Shown here piece by piece: positions 10,808 to 21,028 of a stretch of DNA of 64,000 nt. Under the pieces are notes generated by a model, which did not search any database, was not told where the DNA came from, and worked only from the letters and a program-made list of their open reading frames with translations. Positions within the stretch are counted from its first letter, which is position 1, and each line of letters begins with the position of its first letter. The position numbers were made by a program, and so were the translations under genes. This DNA is from Dipteris shenzhenensis (taxonomy: Eukaryota; Polypodiophyta; Polypodiopsida; Gleicheniales). Location: assembly GCA_047967505.1 (NCBI GenBank), contig CM106538.1; one strand, given 5' to 3'.

Positions 10808-11810
10808 ATGGCATCTAATTCTCTTTCACAGATTGTCACTAAAAATCTTGACAAGAACAACTTCCAGGCATGGAAGTTTAGAATGATGAATTTCCTTATG
10901 GGAAAAGGCTATTGGGAGTTCATTACAGGAAATGAAGAAGAACCTGTTCTTCCTAATGTTCCCAATCAACAGGAAATGCAAGAATTTAAAGGATGGCATG
11001 AGAGAGCTAGAAAAGTTATGTACTAGCTATCTATCAGTATTTCAGACTCTATGATTGTGTATATTCAGGATGCAAGTACGCCAAAGGAAGCATGGGATAC
11101 TTTGGCAAAAATGTACAGCACAAATATGCAAGCCAGGAAAATGCAGCTCAAATAGGAGTTGCACAATGTGCAGAGAGAAAATTTGAGCATAAATGACTAC
11201 CACATGAAGGTGAAGAAAATTGCAGATGCACTTGCTTCCATTGGGTCGCCAGTGGAAGATGATGATCTAGTTTCTGTGACCTTGAATGGTCTAGGAAAGG
11301 ATTATGCATAGTTCCGGACATCCATTGCCATCCGTGAAAAATTTCCTGATTTTGAAGAGTTGTTTGCTCTTCTAATTTTTGTAGAGCAGAGAAATGGGGG
11401 TGCATCTTCTTCAGGAGGAACTTCAAAGAAAACTGTCTTCTACTCAAATGCTGGAAGAGGTAGAGGAGGCCGATCTGCAGGCCGTGGTAGAAATTAGAAT
11501 ATGCAGCAAACTCAAGAAAACCAGTCCTATGCAGGAGGACATGGTAACTCTAGAGGCAGGGGGAGCCAAAGAGGCCGTGGTGGATGGCAGAGAGGCCAAA
11601 ATGCAAACACCAATGTTGAATGCTACTATTGTGGCAAAATGGGTCACATGGCTAAGGACTGCTACAAAAAGCAGAATAACATTATGAATGGAAAATTGCA
11701 GCAAGGCAATTATGCATCTTCCAGTAGACAGGGTGATGACAGAAATGAGCATCTATTTATGGTGCAGCATATGACCAATTCTGTGACAAGTGCAGAAGAA
11801 CAAAATGATG
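10808..11810 (+). pseudogene. Copia 1 gag
   Basis: Begins MASNSLSQIVTKNLDKNNF with the typical W-K-RM motif (FQAWKFRMMNFL), followed by the UBN2-type gag core (KEAWDTLAKMYSTN). A Gly/Arg-rich linker and a CCHC zinc knuckle CYYCGKMGHMAKDC (about 11620) follow. In-frame stops occur near 11025, 11155, 11310 and 11500; three of the four are TAG where Gln (CAG) is expected. Start chosen at the first ATG of the conserved N-terminus, about 540 bp after the LTR. Confidence 0.85.
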
Positions 11811-13154
11811 TGTGGTATGTTGACTCAGGTGCATCAAACCACATGATAGGTCATGCAGAATGGATGTAGGATGCAAGGAAAATGGAAAAGCCAGGATTTG
11901 TGGAGACTGGTGATGATACTGCACATCCTATTGTGCAGATTGGTAAAATTCCTTTGTCTATGCAGGATGGGAAAAAGAAATACCTGTCCGATGTATTTCA
12001 TGTCTCGAACATCACCAAGAACCTGGTTTTTGTTGGTCAAATGGTTGAGCAAGGCTTGCAGGTCAGATTTAATCCTCATGGATGCTTTGTTGAGGATATG
12101 AAAAATAACGGTCGCTTGATAGCAAAAGGGAAGAAGAAGGGCAGGATGTTTACACTAGATGCGGACATGCCTGAATTGAGTGCAGCAATGTTTGCACATG
12201 GGACTGGTGTAGTTGCAGATATTGATATCTGGCACAAATGCATTGGTCATGTTAATATACAGCGACTTAAATCAATGCAAGCCCAAAATATTGTTGCAAG
12301 ATTGCCTAAATTCAAGGTTGCAGAAATGCACAAGGTTTGTGAAGCCTATCAATTTGGGAAACACACAAGGAAACCTTTTCCTAAGCATGTTCAAGAGAGT
12401 AAAAAGCCATTGGAATTAATCCACTCTGATGTGTGGACTACTAAAGCTGCATCTATTGGAGGCTATCACTATTTTGTCACATTTATTGATGACTTCAGCA
12501 GAAAACTTTGGGTGTATTTTATGAAAAAGAAAAGTGAAGTGTTTGGGCACTTCAAAGCTTTTAAAGCTATGGTTGAAAAAGAAACAGGCCTGCAAATAAA
12601 ATGCCTAAGGTCAGATGGAGGGGGAGAGTACCTCTCAAATGAGTTTGCAAGGTTCTTGCAAGAGCATGGTATAAAGCAGTAATATTCATGCAGTCATACC
12701 CCACAGCAAAATGGAATTGTAGAAAGGAAAAACAAGCATATTGGAGAGGTATCTCGGGCCATGCTAAATGAAAAAGATCTACCAGATTATTATTGGGCTG
12801 AAGCAGTTGCTACAATAGTTTATCATAATGAACAGGACTCCCACTGCAGCAATACATGGCATGACGCCAGAGGAGATGTATACTGGTAGGAAACCAGACA
12901 TTTCTCATTTGAAAATTTTTGGTTGCATTGCCTATGTTCATGTGCCAGATGAGTTGAGGTCCAAGTTGGATCCAAAAGCTGAGAAGTGCATCTTTATTGG
13001 TTATTCTCTGCAGCAGAAAGGGTATAGATGCTATAACCCTTCTACACGTAAGTTCACAGTGAGCAGAGATGTTATTTTTTATGAGATGAGCAACTGGTAT
13101 AAACCAAAAAATGTAATGATTGATGTAGATGCACAAAATGGTAATGCTGCATAG
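11811..13154 (+). pseudogene. Copia 1 protease and integrase
   Basis: Protease active site WYVDSGASNHM at about 11815. Integrase zinc finger: H...H at IWHKCIGHVNIQ, then C-x2-Y in CEAYQFGK where the Copia 2 copy keeps CEACQFGK, so one zinc ligand is lost. Catalytic Asp in LIHSDVW (about 12420), second Asp in LRSDGGGEYLS (about 12610) and Glu in NGIVERKN (about 12715) are present. The C-terminal FGCIAYVHVPDELRSK region follows. Stops near 11867, 12680 and 13153 fit CAG or CAA to TAG/TAA; a frame change lies near 12825. Confidence 0.85.
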
Positions 13155-13193
13155 AATTCATAGCAGCAATCACAAAATATTAGTGGACCTGGA

Positions 13194-15160
13194 GTGTCCT
13201 CTAGCAGTGGTTCACATACTTCGCCATGGGCAGGCAGATTGAGATCAGGAGAATCTCCTCAAAGCAATGTAGAGAGTGGTATGCAGGTATCACGAAAAGG
13301 AAAAGAGAAGGTAGATCAGCCCATGTTTTATGTGAATGCAGGTCACTCTTATGTGGATGGTGAATCTAGTGGCTCAGAACAGAGCATTGATGATGAGTTG
13401 GGTATTCCTTCTGTTGTTACACCTGGAGTAAGGAAGACCAGGGATGTTTTGAGAGCACCTGGAAGTGAGCCTATTTTGCGCAGGTCTACTAGGGTTAGGT
13501 ATCCTGTGGATAGGCTGAAATATGATGGATTTATAGCCATTCACTATGCCTATATGGTCAAAGTGATACAGGAACTAGAACCCACTTCTTTTGAGCAAGC
13601 CATGGGAAATGAAAAATGGGAGAAAGCCATGGATGAAGAAATGGATGCCTTGGAAGCAAATGCTACATGGGAATTGGTGCCTTTACCTAAAGACAAGAAT
13701 GCAATTGGCTGTAAGTGGGTTTATAAGATCAAGCACAATGCAGATGGTTCTGTGAATAGATACAAGGAAAGATTAGTTGTCAAGGGGTATGCACAGACAT
13801 ATGGCATTGATTATGAAGAAACTTTCAGTCCGGTTGCAAGGATGGCAACCGTAAGAGCAGCCATTGCTATGGCTGCATCAAAGGGATGGTCATTACACCA
13901 GATGGATGTAAAGAATGCCTTCTTGCACGGTGATTTGCAAGAAGAGGTCTTTATGGAGCAGCCAGCAGGTTATGTTGATGCTATTCATCCTGAGTTTGTT
14001 TGCAAGTTGAAGAAAGCCTTGTATGGCTTGAAGCAAGCACCTAGAGCATGGTCTGACAAGATAGCACAGTATCTTGTCACTATTGGCTTTCAGATTTCCA
14101 AGGCAGATTTCTCACTCTATGTGAGAAAAACAGAGAAAGGGATTATGCTACTTGTCATTTATGTTGATGATTTGATCATCATAGGTGACAGTGATGAAGA
14201 TATCCTTCATGTGAAAATGCTATTGAGGCAAAAGTTTGAGATGAAGGATTTGGGAGAGCTGCGTTATTTCTTGGGCATTGAGGTGATTAGATAACCAAGT
14301 GGGATACAGCTCTTGCAGAGGCAGTATGGATTGGACATGCTGTCCAAATATGGGATGATAGGCTGTAAGCCTATTTCAGTTCCTTTGGAGCAGAATGTGA
14401 AGCTGAGCACAAATGCAGGTGAGCTTTTGGAAGACCCTACTATGTATAGACGCATAGTAGGAAGTTTGATTTATATGACTATTACCAGGCCAGATCTAAG
14501 CTATGCTGTTGGATTGGTAAGTAAGTTTATGCAGGCTCCAAGGAAACCGCATTTGGATGCGGCTAGATGCATACTCAGGTATGTGAAGTCCACATTGCAG
14601 TATGGACTATTTTAGGAGGCTGGGGTTCAAATACAGTTGCATGGATACACTGATGCTGATTGGGCTGGTAGTATTTCTGATAGACGATCTACCAATGGAT
14701 ATGTGTTCTCTTTTGGGAGTGATGCAGTCACTTGGAGCAGCAAGAAATAGCCTACAGTTGCCTTGTCGAGCACAAAGGCTGAGAACAGGGGTGCAACAAT
14801 GGCTGCATGTGAGGTAGCTTGGTTGCATAAGCTACTCTATGATATGCATCAGTCTACAGATGGGCCAGTTGTCATTTATTGTGACAACATGAGCAGCATA
14901 CACTTGGCAAATAACCCAGTCTTTCATGCTAGAACAAAGCACATTGAGGTGCATTATCACTATGTGCGGGAGAAGGTTTTACTAGGTCTTATTGATCTAG
15001 TTTATGTCAGCATAGAGGATCAAGTAGCTAACATATTCACAAAAGCATTGGGCGTAGAGAAGCTGCGCAAGTTTAGAGACCTGCTTGGTGTGCAGGAATT
15101 GGGATTGAGCTCGAGGGGGAGTGTTGAGATATCGAGCTCCACTCGTGATATGCCAGGGTG
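13194..15160 (+). pseudogene. Copia 1 reverse transcriptase and RNase H
   Basis: A Ser/Gly-rich linker precedes the RT: KWVYKIKHNADGSVNRYK, then FSPVARMATVRA, QMDVKNAFLHG, LYGLKQAPRAW and the catalytic LLVIYVDDL (about 14165), all intact. RNase H follows: YTDADWAG-like region near 14655, VVIYCDNMSS (about 14870) and HIEVHYHYVREKV (about 14950). Stops at about 14293, 14615 and 14750 break it; the TAG in KK-stop-PTV is Gln in Copia 2. A frame change lies near 14640. Confidence 0.88.
15109..15121 (+). other. Polypurine tract of Copia 1
   Basis: GCTCGAGGGGGAG ends one base before TGTTGAG of the 3' LTR, the position where plus-strand DNA synthesis is primed. Confidence 0.85.
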
Positions 15161-15473
15161 ACCGTTGTGCATTTATGTCACCGACTTGTTAGCTGCAGAT
15201 GTGGTTGGTACACCACCCACGAATAGTAGCTAGATGACAGCTATCCTTATCTACTCTATTTTGTGGCTCAGTTAGTATGCCACCTTAGTTAGTTGAGTTT
15301 GGTTTGAGACCCACATATAGGGTTCTTCTATTTCTTTGTACTAGAGTTCTTTTGGCTTACACAACTAAGAAGAGGAAAACTATTTTCAGCCTCCACCTTT
15401 GTGTGTATTCCCCCATTGTGCATGTGAGAAAGCCGCAAGTGAGACTCCTTCCCTCTCTCCCACTATCTTCACA
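15122..15473 (+). repeat. 3' LTR of Copia 1
   Basis: TGTTGAG to TTCACA, 352 bp, about 98% identical to the 5' LTR, followed by target duplicate GGGCA. Confidence 0.95.
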
Positions 15474-15593
15474 GGGCACACCTTGGCACATGTCATCATG
15501 TGATGTAGAGAATATTGTCCCAATGGCAACAATCTTTCCATTGACAAGCAAGTTGACTTTAACCCCCACTTTCAATGTGGCACCTGCATACAT
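15474..15593 (-). pseudogene. Tnp1-like gene remnant, upstream part
   Basis: The minus-strand frame starts after a candidate acceptor TATGCAG (about 15585) and reads GATLKVGVKVNLLVNGKI, then VAIGTIFSTSHDD. It runs into the Copia target site and continues at 9912. No start codon is assigned; upstream exons would lie in or beyond the repeat array at 15640-16385. Confidence 0.5.
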
Positions 15594-15639
15594 AGCATTT
15601 GTTATAGTTTAATATTGATATTTGATGGTGTGACTTAGG

Positions 15640-16385
15640 ATGAAAATGCTTTACAAGATTTCATTGCATGACCAAATCTTCCTAAACCTTGGTGCTTTGA
15701 ATTTTAGCTAGCAAAATCTGGCTACATGGCCAAATCTTCACAGACCATGGTGCTTTGAAAGGGAGATAGCAAGATTTGTCCACACAAGTGAATCTCCCAA
15801 GACGCTGGTGCTTTCAAGAAACCATCAAGATTTATCCACACAACCAAATCTACTTAGACCTTGGTGGTTTGAAAGAAGCCAAATCTCCTCATACCCTGGT
15901 GCTTTCAAAGAAGCCCACAAGATTTGGCCACATGGTCAAATCTCCCCATACCCTGGTGCTTTGAAAGGAGCCAACAAGATTTGGCCACGTGGCAAAATCT
16001 CCTAAGACATTAATGCTTTGAAAGAAGCAATAAGATTTGGCCACACCACCAAATCTACTCAGACCCTGGTGCTTTCAAAGAAGCTAGCAAGATTTGGATG
16101 CACAGCCAAATCCTTCAAGACCTTGGTGGCTTCTTTCAAAGAACTGAGAAGATTTGGTTGTGGCATTATTTCAAACTTGGGGAGCTTTGGTCATGTGGCC
16201 AAATCTTGTAGGCTTCTTTCAAAGCAGTAGGGTATGGGGAGTTTTGGCCGTGCAACCAAATCTTGCATGCTTCTTTCAAATCACCAGGTTTTGGGAGATT
16301 TGGCCATGTGGCCAAATCTTTCAGAGCACTAGGGTTTGGGAAAATTTTGTCGTGCTACCAAATGTTGCTAGCTTCTTTCAAATCA
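15640..16385. repeat. Palindromic tandem repeat array 1
   Basis: About a dozen degenerate 50-60-bp units, each with AAGATTTGGCC, a 4-6-bp spacer, GGCCAAATCTCCC and GCTTTGAAAGAAGC. The first part runs forward; from about 16130 the units are inverted (GGCTTCTTTCAAAG). Short open frames rich in IWPHGQ or FFQS repeats are translations of this repeat, not genes. Confidence 0.8.
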
Positions 16386-17884
16386 GTATGATAATATAAA
16401 AATTAAAATTTTATATTTTAAAATTTACAATTTAAAGTTCAAAATTCAAAATTCAAATTTTAAAATTTAGAATTCAAATTTCAAGTTTCAAGTTTTGAAA
16501 TTTTGAAATTCAAATCTAGATATCCTGTTTCAAAAACATCGTACATGCTTTTCATGATTTACGCTAAATTACACTTTAAAATCATACTTTTACTTTAAAA
16601 GCAAACCTAAAAATCTAAAACTATTAAAAAACCAAAACTTTAAAAGGCAAAGCTAAACAAACCTTTTAAACCAAGCATAAAAAGTAAAGCTATGAGAAGG
16701 AATTGAATTCATCTTCATGGGGGATCCAGTGCTAGGCTCACCTTGTTCTCTCCCTTCCTAAATCTGAAATGTGTAACTAGGGTGGTTTGAGAGCCTTAGG
16801 ACAATGTCTTAGATGGGGTAGTTCTTGGAAACTCTCCTCCACCCTTGGTTAGCTAATTGCAAGCAAAAAAGCTCAAAACTATGTCAAAATGAGAGGTCCC
16901 AGGAGGCTCCCCATCCCAGATTTGTCCTAACAATGTGCACTTAAGTATGTAGATTTTAAACTTCCATTACCAATTAAACATTCCATAGGTTCCACACTCA
17001 ATAGTTGGATTAGAAAGAGGTTTTTTTTTTTTTTTTTGGCTCTACATCCTTTTTTGGGGGATTGGAGGCAGCATGCTTTTTGTGGCCATTGCTCCTTGCG
17101 TCCATCCTTCTCTTTTCCTCCCACCCAACCCTACATGCCCTGTTCTTTTGCTTGCGCTCTCCTTCCTGTTCCACATAGCCTCTTCTCCCTTTCCTCCGTC
17201 TTGTTCTTTTCTTCTTGCCCTTGTCTCCTCGCTCTCCCCACTCAATGTCCCTCTCCTCCCTTGGCGTCCCTCCTCGAATCAAATCCTCCACCCCTTCCTT
17301 CTTCCGCTTGGAATCTCCTCCGCCCTATTTTGCTCTTGCATCTCGTAGCCGCTTCTGTCCTATCTTGCTCCTGCCTTCTTGCGAACCAAATCCTCGTAGC
17401 CTCTTCTGGCCTACCTTGCTCCTACCTACCTGTGACGCTCCGTGGCCCAAAACTCCGGCCCCAAAACTCCTCCGCATGTAACAAGAGAATTGGTTTTTCG
17501 AGGAAACGAATAGATTTGCTTGCCTGCTTGAAATCCAAAGAGCACAAGCTCATGAACAATAATGGCTACTCAATCCAAGTAAGAATTCAAAAGAAATCAA
17601 AAGTGTACTTGATTCTTGCATGTTCTCCATCTTTTCCATTTCCAAACACCACGATTTGAAAGCAAGAGTCTTGTAAAAGTATGAATCTTGAAGTGTTATT
17701 TGAAAGTAAGGCCTTTAGTATATGATTTGACTTTCAGATCTTGAAATTTGAATTTTGAATTTTGTATCTAAGATTGAAAATTTCAATTTTGAATTTTGAA
17801 TTTTAAATTTTGAATCTAAGATTTTGAAATTTGAATTTTCAAATTTGAAATGTGAATCTTAAGATTTGAATTTTGAATTTTAAA
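16386..17884. other. Core between the palindromic arrays: AT-rich flanks, CT-rich middle
   Basis: 16395-16520 is a run of AAAATTTAAAATTCAAATTT-type sequence and 17740-17884 is a similar run in complementary phase, so they could pair as inverted arms. A T-run lies at 17020-17037. 17040-17460 is CT-rich and open in several frames on both strands (compositional, no domain). I find no certain gene. Confidence 0.5.
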
Positions 17885-18690
17885 TGGGGAGATTCCTAGC
17901 TTCTTTCAAAACATACAAGATTTGGCCACACGGTCAAATCTCCCTAGACCTTGGTGATTTGAAAGAAGCTAGGAAGATTTGGCACCACAGCTAAATCTCC
18001 CTAAACCTTGCTGCTTTAAAAAGATTTGGCCACACGGCCAAATCTCCCTAGACACTCGTGATTAGAAAGAAGCTAGCAAGATTTGGCTGCACAGCCAAAA
18101 CTCCCCAAACCTTGCTGCTTTGAAAAGATTTGGCCACATGGCCAAATCTCCCTAGACCTCCTGATTAGAAAGAAGCTAGCAAGATTTGGCCGCACAACCA
18201 AATCTCCCTAAGCCCTCATGATTTATAAAAAGCTAGAAAGATTTTGCATCGCAGCCAAATCTCCCCAAACCTTAGTGCTTTGAAAAGAATTAGCTGCATG
18301 GCCAAATCTCCCCAAACCCTGCTACTTTGAAAAGATTTGGCCGCCTGGCCAAATCTCCATAGACCCTCATGATTAGAAAGAAGCTAGCAAGATTTGGTCA
18401 CATGGCCAAATCTCCTTAGACCTAGGTGATTTAAAAGAAGCTAGAAAGATTTCACTGATTTGAAAGAAGCTAACAAGATTTGGTTGCACGGCCAAATCTC
18501 TCCAAACCCTAGTGCTTTGAAAGAAGCCCACAAGATCTGGCCACAAGGCCAAATCTCCCCAAACTTTGGTGCTTTGAAAGAAGCCCATAAGATTTGGCCA
18601 CACATCCAAACCTCCTCTTCCGGTGCTTTAAAAGAAGCCCATAAGATTTGGCCGCACAGCCAAATCCCCTGGTGCTTTCTCAAATCTACC
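17885..18690. repeat. Palindromic tandem repeat array 2
   Basis: Same family as array 1: about fourteen units of AAGATTTGGCCRCACGGCCAAATCTCCC (consensus, split here by its spacer) and GAAAGAAGCTAGC. One inverted unit opens the array, then the units run forward. The array ends about 60 bp before an unrecognised gene. Confidence 0.8.
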
Positions 18691-18747
18691 ACTATGTCTG
18701 TTGTTAATTCTCGATTCTATTTCAGATATGTTTATCGATAATGTGTT

Positions 18748-20381
18748 TTGTCTAACATTAAAGATTATAAAGATGACAATTTGTATATTGCTTGGATTAT
18801 TTATAGGAAAGACACAAATGTGAAGAAGGTTGAGAAAGTTGTAAGTGGATTTGGAGAAAAAAGCATACCTTGGTACTTTGACTTATACAGTATTGAGGGA
18901 GCACAGTTGACACAAGTTCACTTATTTGTTTTGTTACCTAACAAAAGTGCATACACTTGTGTTGGATCGGTACATCAAATCACACAAGATGTGGTTGGAA
19001 AAGAGGGAGATATTGGATTGTTAATCATTATAAATCAAAATAAGAAATTTCTCTTGGATCCTAGTGATTATGAAGCATCTTGTATGAAGTCTGATGTAGA
19101 TGACAACATGCACTCAAGAGGCTGGATAAGTGTTGAATCAATTGATGGAAATGAAATTGACACAGTGACAACAATCATTGAATCATATCACAAAATTTCA
19201 ACAACATTAAAGAAGCACAAGAGTGGGGAAGATAGTGCAGAAGGAACAAAGAAAGGAAAGTCAACTATGGTTCAAGCACCAGGTGGTAGTGGAGAAGGGG
19301 CAAAGAAAGGAAAGCTAACTATAATTGATGTACCAAAGGAAGGAACACCTCTAGAGGGTATGCTAGTAGTTGTGAAAAGAAGTAGTGGTAGTGAATTGGA
19401 GCCAAGTGGAAAGGTCATAGGAAAACAAGGGCAAAAGAAACCATTAGGCTTGGTGGAATATGAAAAATACTACCCATTCGGGTTCCATTCAACATTTCCA
19501 ATTCCAGCTGCAAGATGTCGAAAAGGTCCTCCAAGCTATGTATATAAAGGGTTGAACAAAGAGCATGTGGAGAAGCTTGCTGCAGACTTCAGTTATAACT
19601 CTAGGCCTCCTGCTACTGTAGCGGATTTAATGCCTTTCAATCTTGAAACAAAGCAGCCCATAGAAAGGGTAGATAAAAAGGATTTAACCAAGTGCCACTA
19701 CTAGATACTATCTGGACAACATTCAATATATGCTACTAAAATATTCACATCTAATGATGATAATAGCACGGCCCAAAGAACTACTACCCATCCATCAGGC
19801 GAGGATTGTAGTGAATGGTCCCACAGGCTTTTGTGTGGAGATATCAAAGATGGCAAACCTGGAGTCTCAAAATATATCGAGACAATCTCCATACATTGAT
19901 ATACTTAAGCAAGTGAGGGGACAATGGTTTCTCTTTAACAAACCCAAGAAAGCACAACAAGGACTTGCAAAAGGACATCTAGATCGTGAGAATTGGGATG
20001 TAAGTACATATTTTAATTATGAATCATTTTTTACAAGAATGTTTTCTTAATTATTGCATTCTAATGGATTCATATATTTTGTAGGCTTTCACTGACACTG
20101 GCAAGGTAACGTTGGGCAATAGCTTTGCCACGAAGAATGTACTTATGATAATCATAAGCGATGCCATTTATGATGGTTGGATCTTTATCCTTGAGGATTA
20201 CATTGCAGGCAAATATTCACAAGATGGAAAATGCCATAGGCAACCCATAGTCTCAATGTTTAGATGCTTGCGTGGATTGAGTGATGATCAAATTAGTCAA
20301 ATTCAAAATGACATTAAGGAAGGTAGAGTAGTCATAAATAAAACAAAGATTGATGACATGATTCTTGATATTAAAGGATGA
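18748..20381 (+). pseudogene. Unrecognised multi-exon gene, broken
   Basis: The first open frame (18748-19704, 318 codons) has a predicted alpha/beta N-terminal half, a Lys/Gly-rich linker (residues 150-240) and a conserved-looking end (PAARCRKGPP, then PPATVADLMPFN). The same frame continues past a TAG as ILSGQHSIYATK, where TAG probably replaces TGG. The SGQH motif recalls ParB-like GQH motifs, but this is a weak hint. A frame shift near 19780 moves to IARPKELLPIHQARIVVNG and on to RGQWFLFNKPKK. A GT-AG intron (20000-20084, GTAAGT...TTTTGTAG, phase 0) joins DRENWD to AFTDTGKVTLG and ends KIDDMILDIKG. A following frame (20427-20667) may be another exon before the CACTA element. Family unknown to me. 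Confidence 0.5.
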
Positions 20382-20667
20382 GCTATGCAGATCAAGAGAG
20401 ATGCTGCACTATAAGAAGAACTTTATATGTTTATATTGGCAGAACGGCCTTTTTTAATGTTAAAAATTTGGGATGAGTGTAGATTACATTTTAAAATTAC
20501 TCCAGAATTGTATCATCGGATTCATGGTTGCTTTGATTCATGGTTAAAACTGAAGCTTCAACAAGGCAAGGAAACTCCACCATTGCCTAATGCTGTAAAG
20601 GGGTATCTGAGGTGGATTATGGGACAAAGTGAAGGTTCAAGTCATGGACCGAATTCCACCCAGCCTT

Positions 20668-20862
20668 CACTACTACACACGGATCCTATTGCGACGTTTA
20701 CATACCGACGTTTAGCGCCCGCTTAGCATTAATCATCGGTATGAAAAGCGGGTTTCGTAAATCATCGCTATATAGCGACTGTTGCTAAAAGTCACTATAT
20801 AGCGACTTTCAAAAGTCGCTAGATAGCGACACTGATACAAAATATTATAGCGACGTTTTTAC
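20668..20862. repeat. Left terminal and subterminal repeats of element A
   Basis: CACTAC terminus, then ATACCGACGTTTAGCGCC and palindromes near 20766 (TCGCTATATAGCGA), 20792 and 20812 (one-base variants), then TATAGCGACG. Such subterminal motifs are TNPA-type binding sites in En/Spm; binding here is inferred. Confidence 0.8.
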
Positions 20863-21028
20863 AGAGAGGTTTTTTTTTTTTTATAGGCCTTAAAAGTTTG
20901 TTTTTTCCAATGACAAATTTTTTTTAATTTTCATACATGTTTGAGCTCATAGAGAAATAAAAAATGAGAGCATGTACATCAAGCCTTTGAAGCTCATATA
21001 TTCATGTCCAAGTTTGAGATGGGAAAAA

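Larger units (their letters stand above)
9913..15473 (+). mobile_element. Complete Ty1/Copia retrotransposon (Copia 1)
   Basis: Two LTRs of 351 and 352 bp begin TGTTGAG and end TTCACA. GGGCA flanks both sides (9908-9912 and 15474-15478). A primer-binding site and a purine tract are in the expected places, and the domain order is gag, protease, integrase, RT, RNase H, which defines Copia. I count about eight differences between the LTRs (about 2%), so the insertion is moderately young. All coding parts carry stops, so it cannot move by itself. It sits inside the Tnp1-like gene remnant. Confidence 0.95.

Noticed and set aside
10808-15160. Stop-codon reassignment (TAG/TAA read as Gln) or RNA editing to restore Copia 1
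   Set aside because: Copia 2 has Gln codons at these sites, other stops are not at Gln positions, frameshifts also occur, and U-to-C editing is known from organelles, not nuclear transposons.
17036-17659. 207-codon frame in the CT-rich core
   Set aside because: Composition-driven; other frames are open too and no motif is seen.
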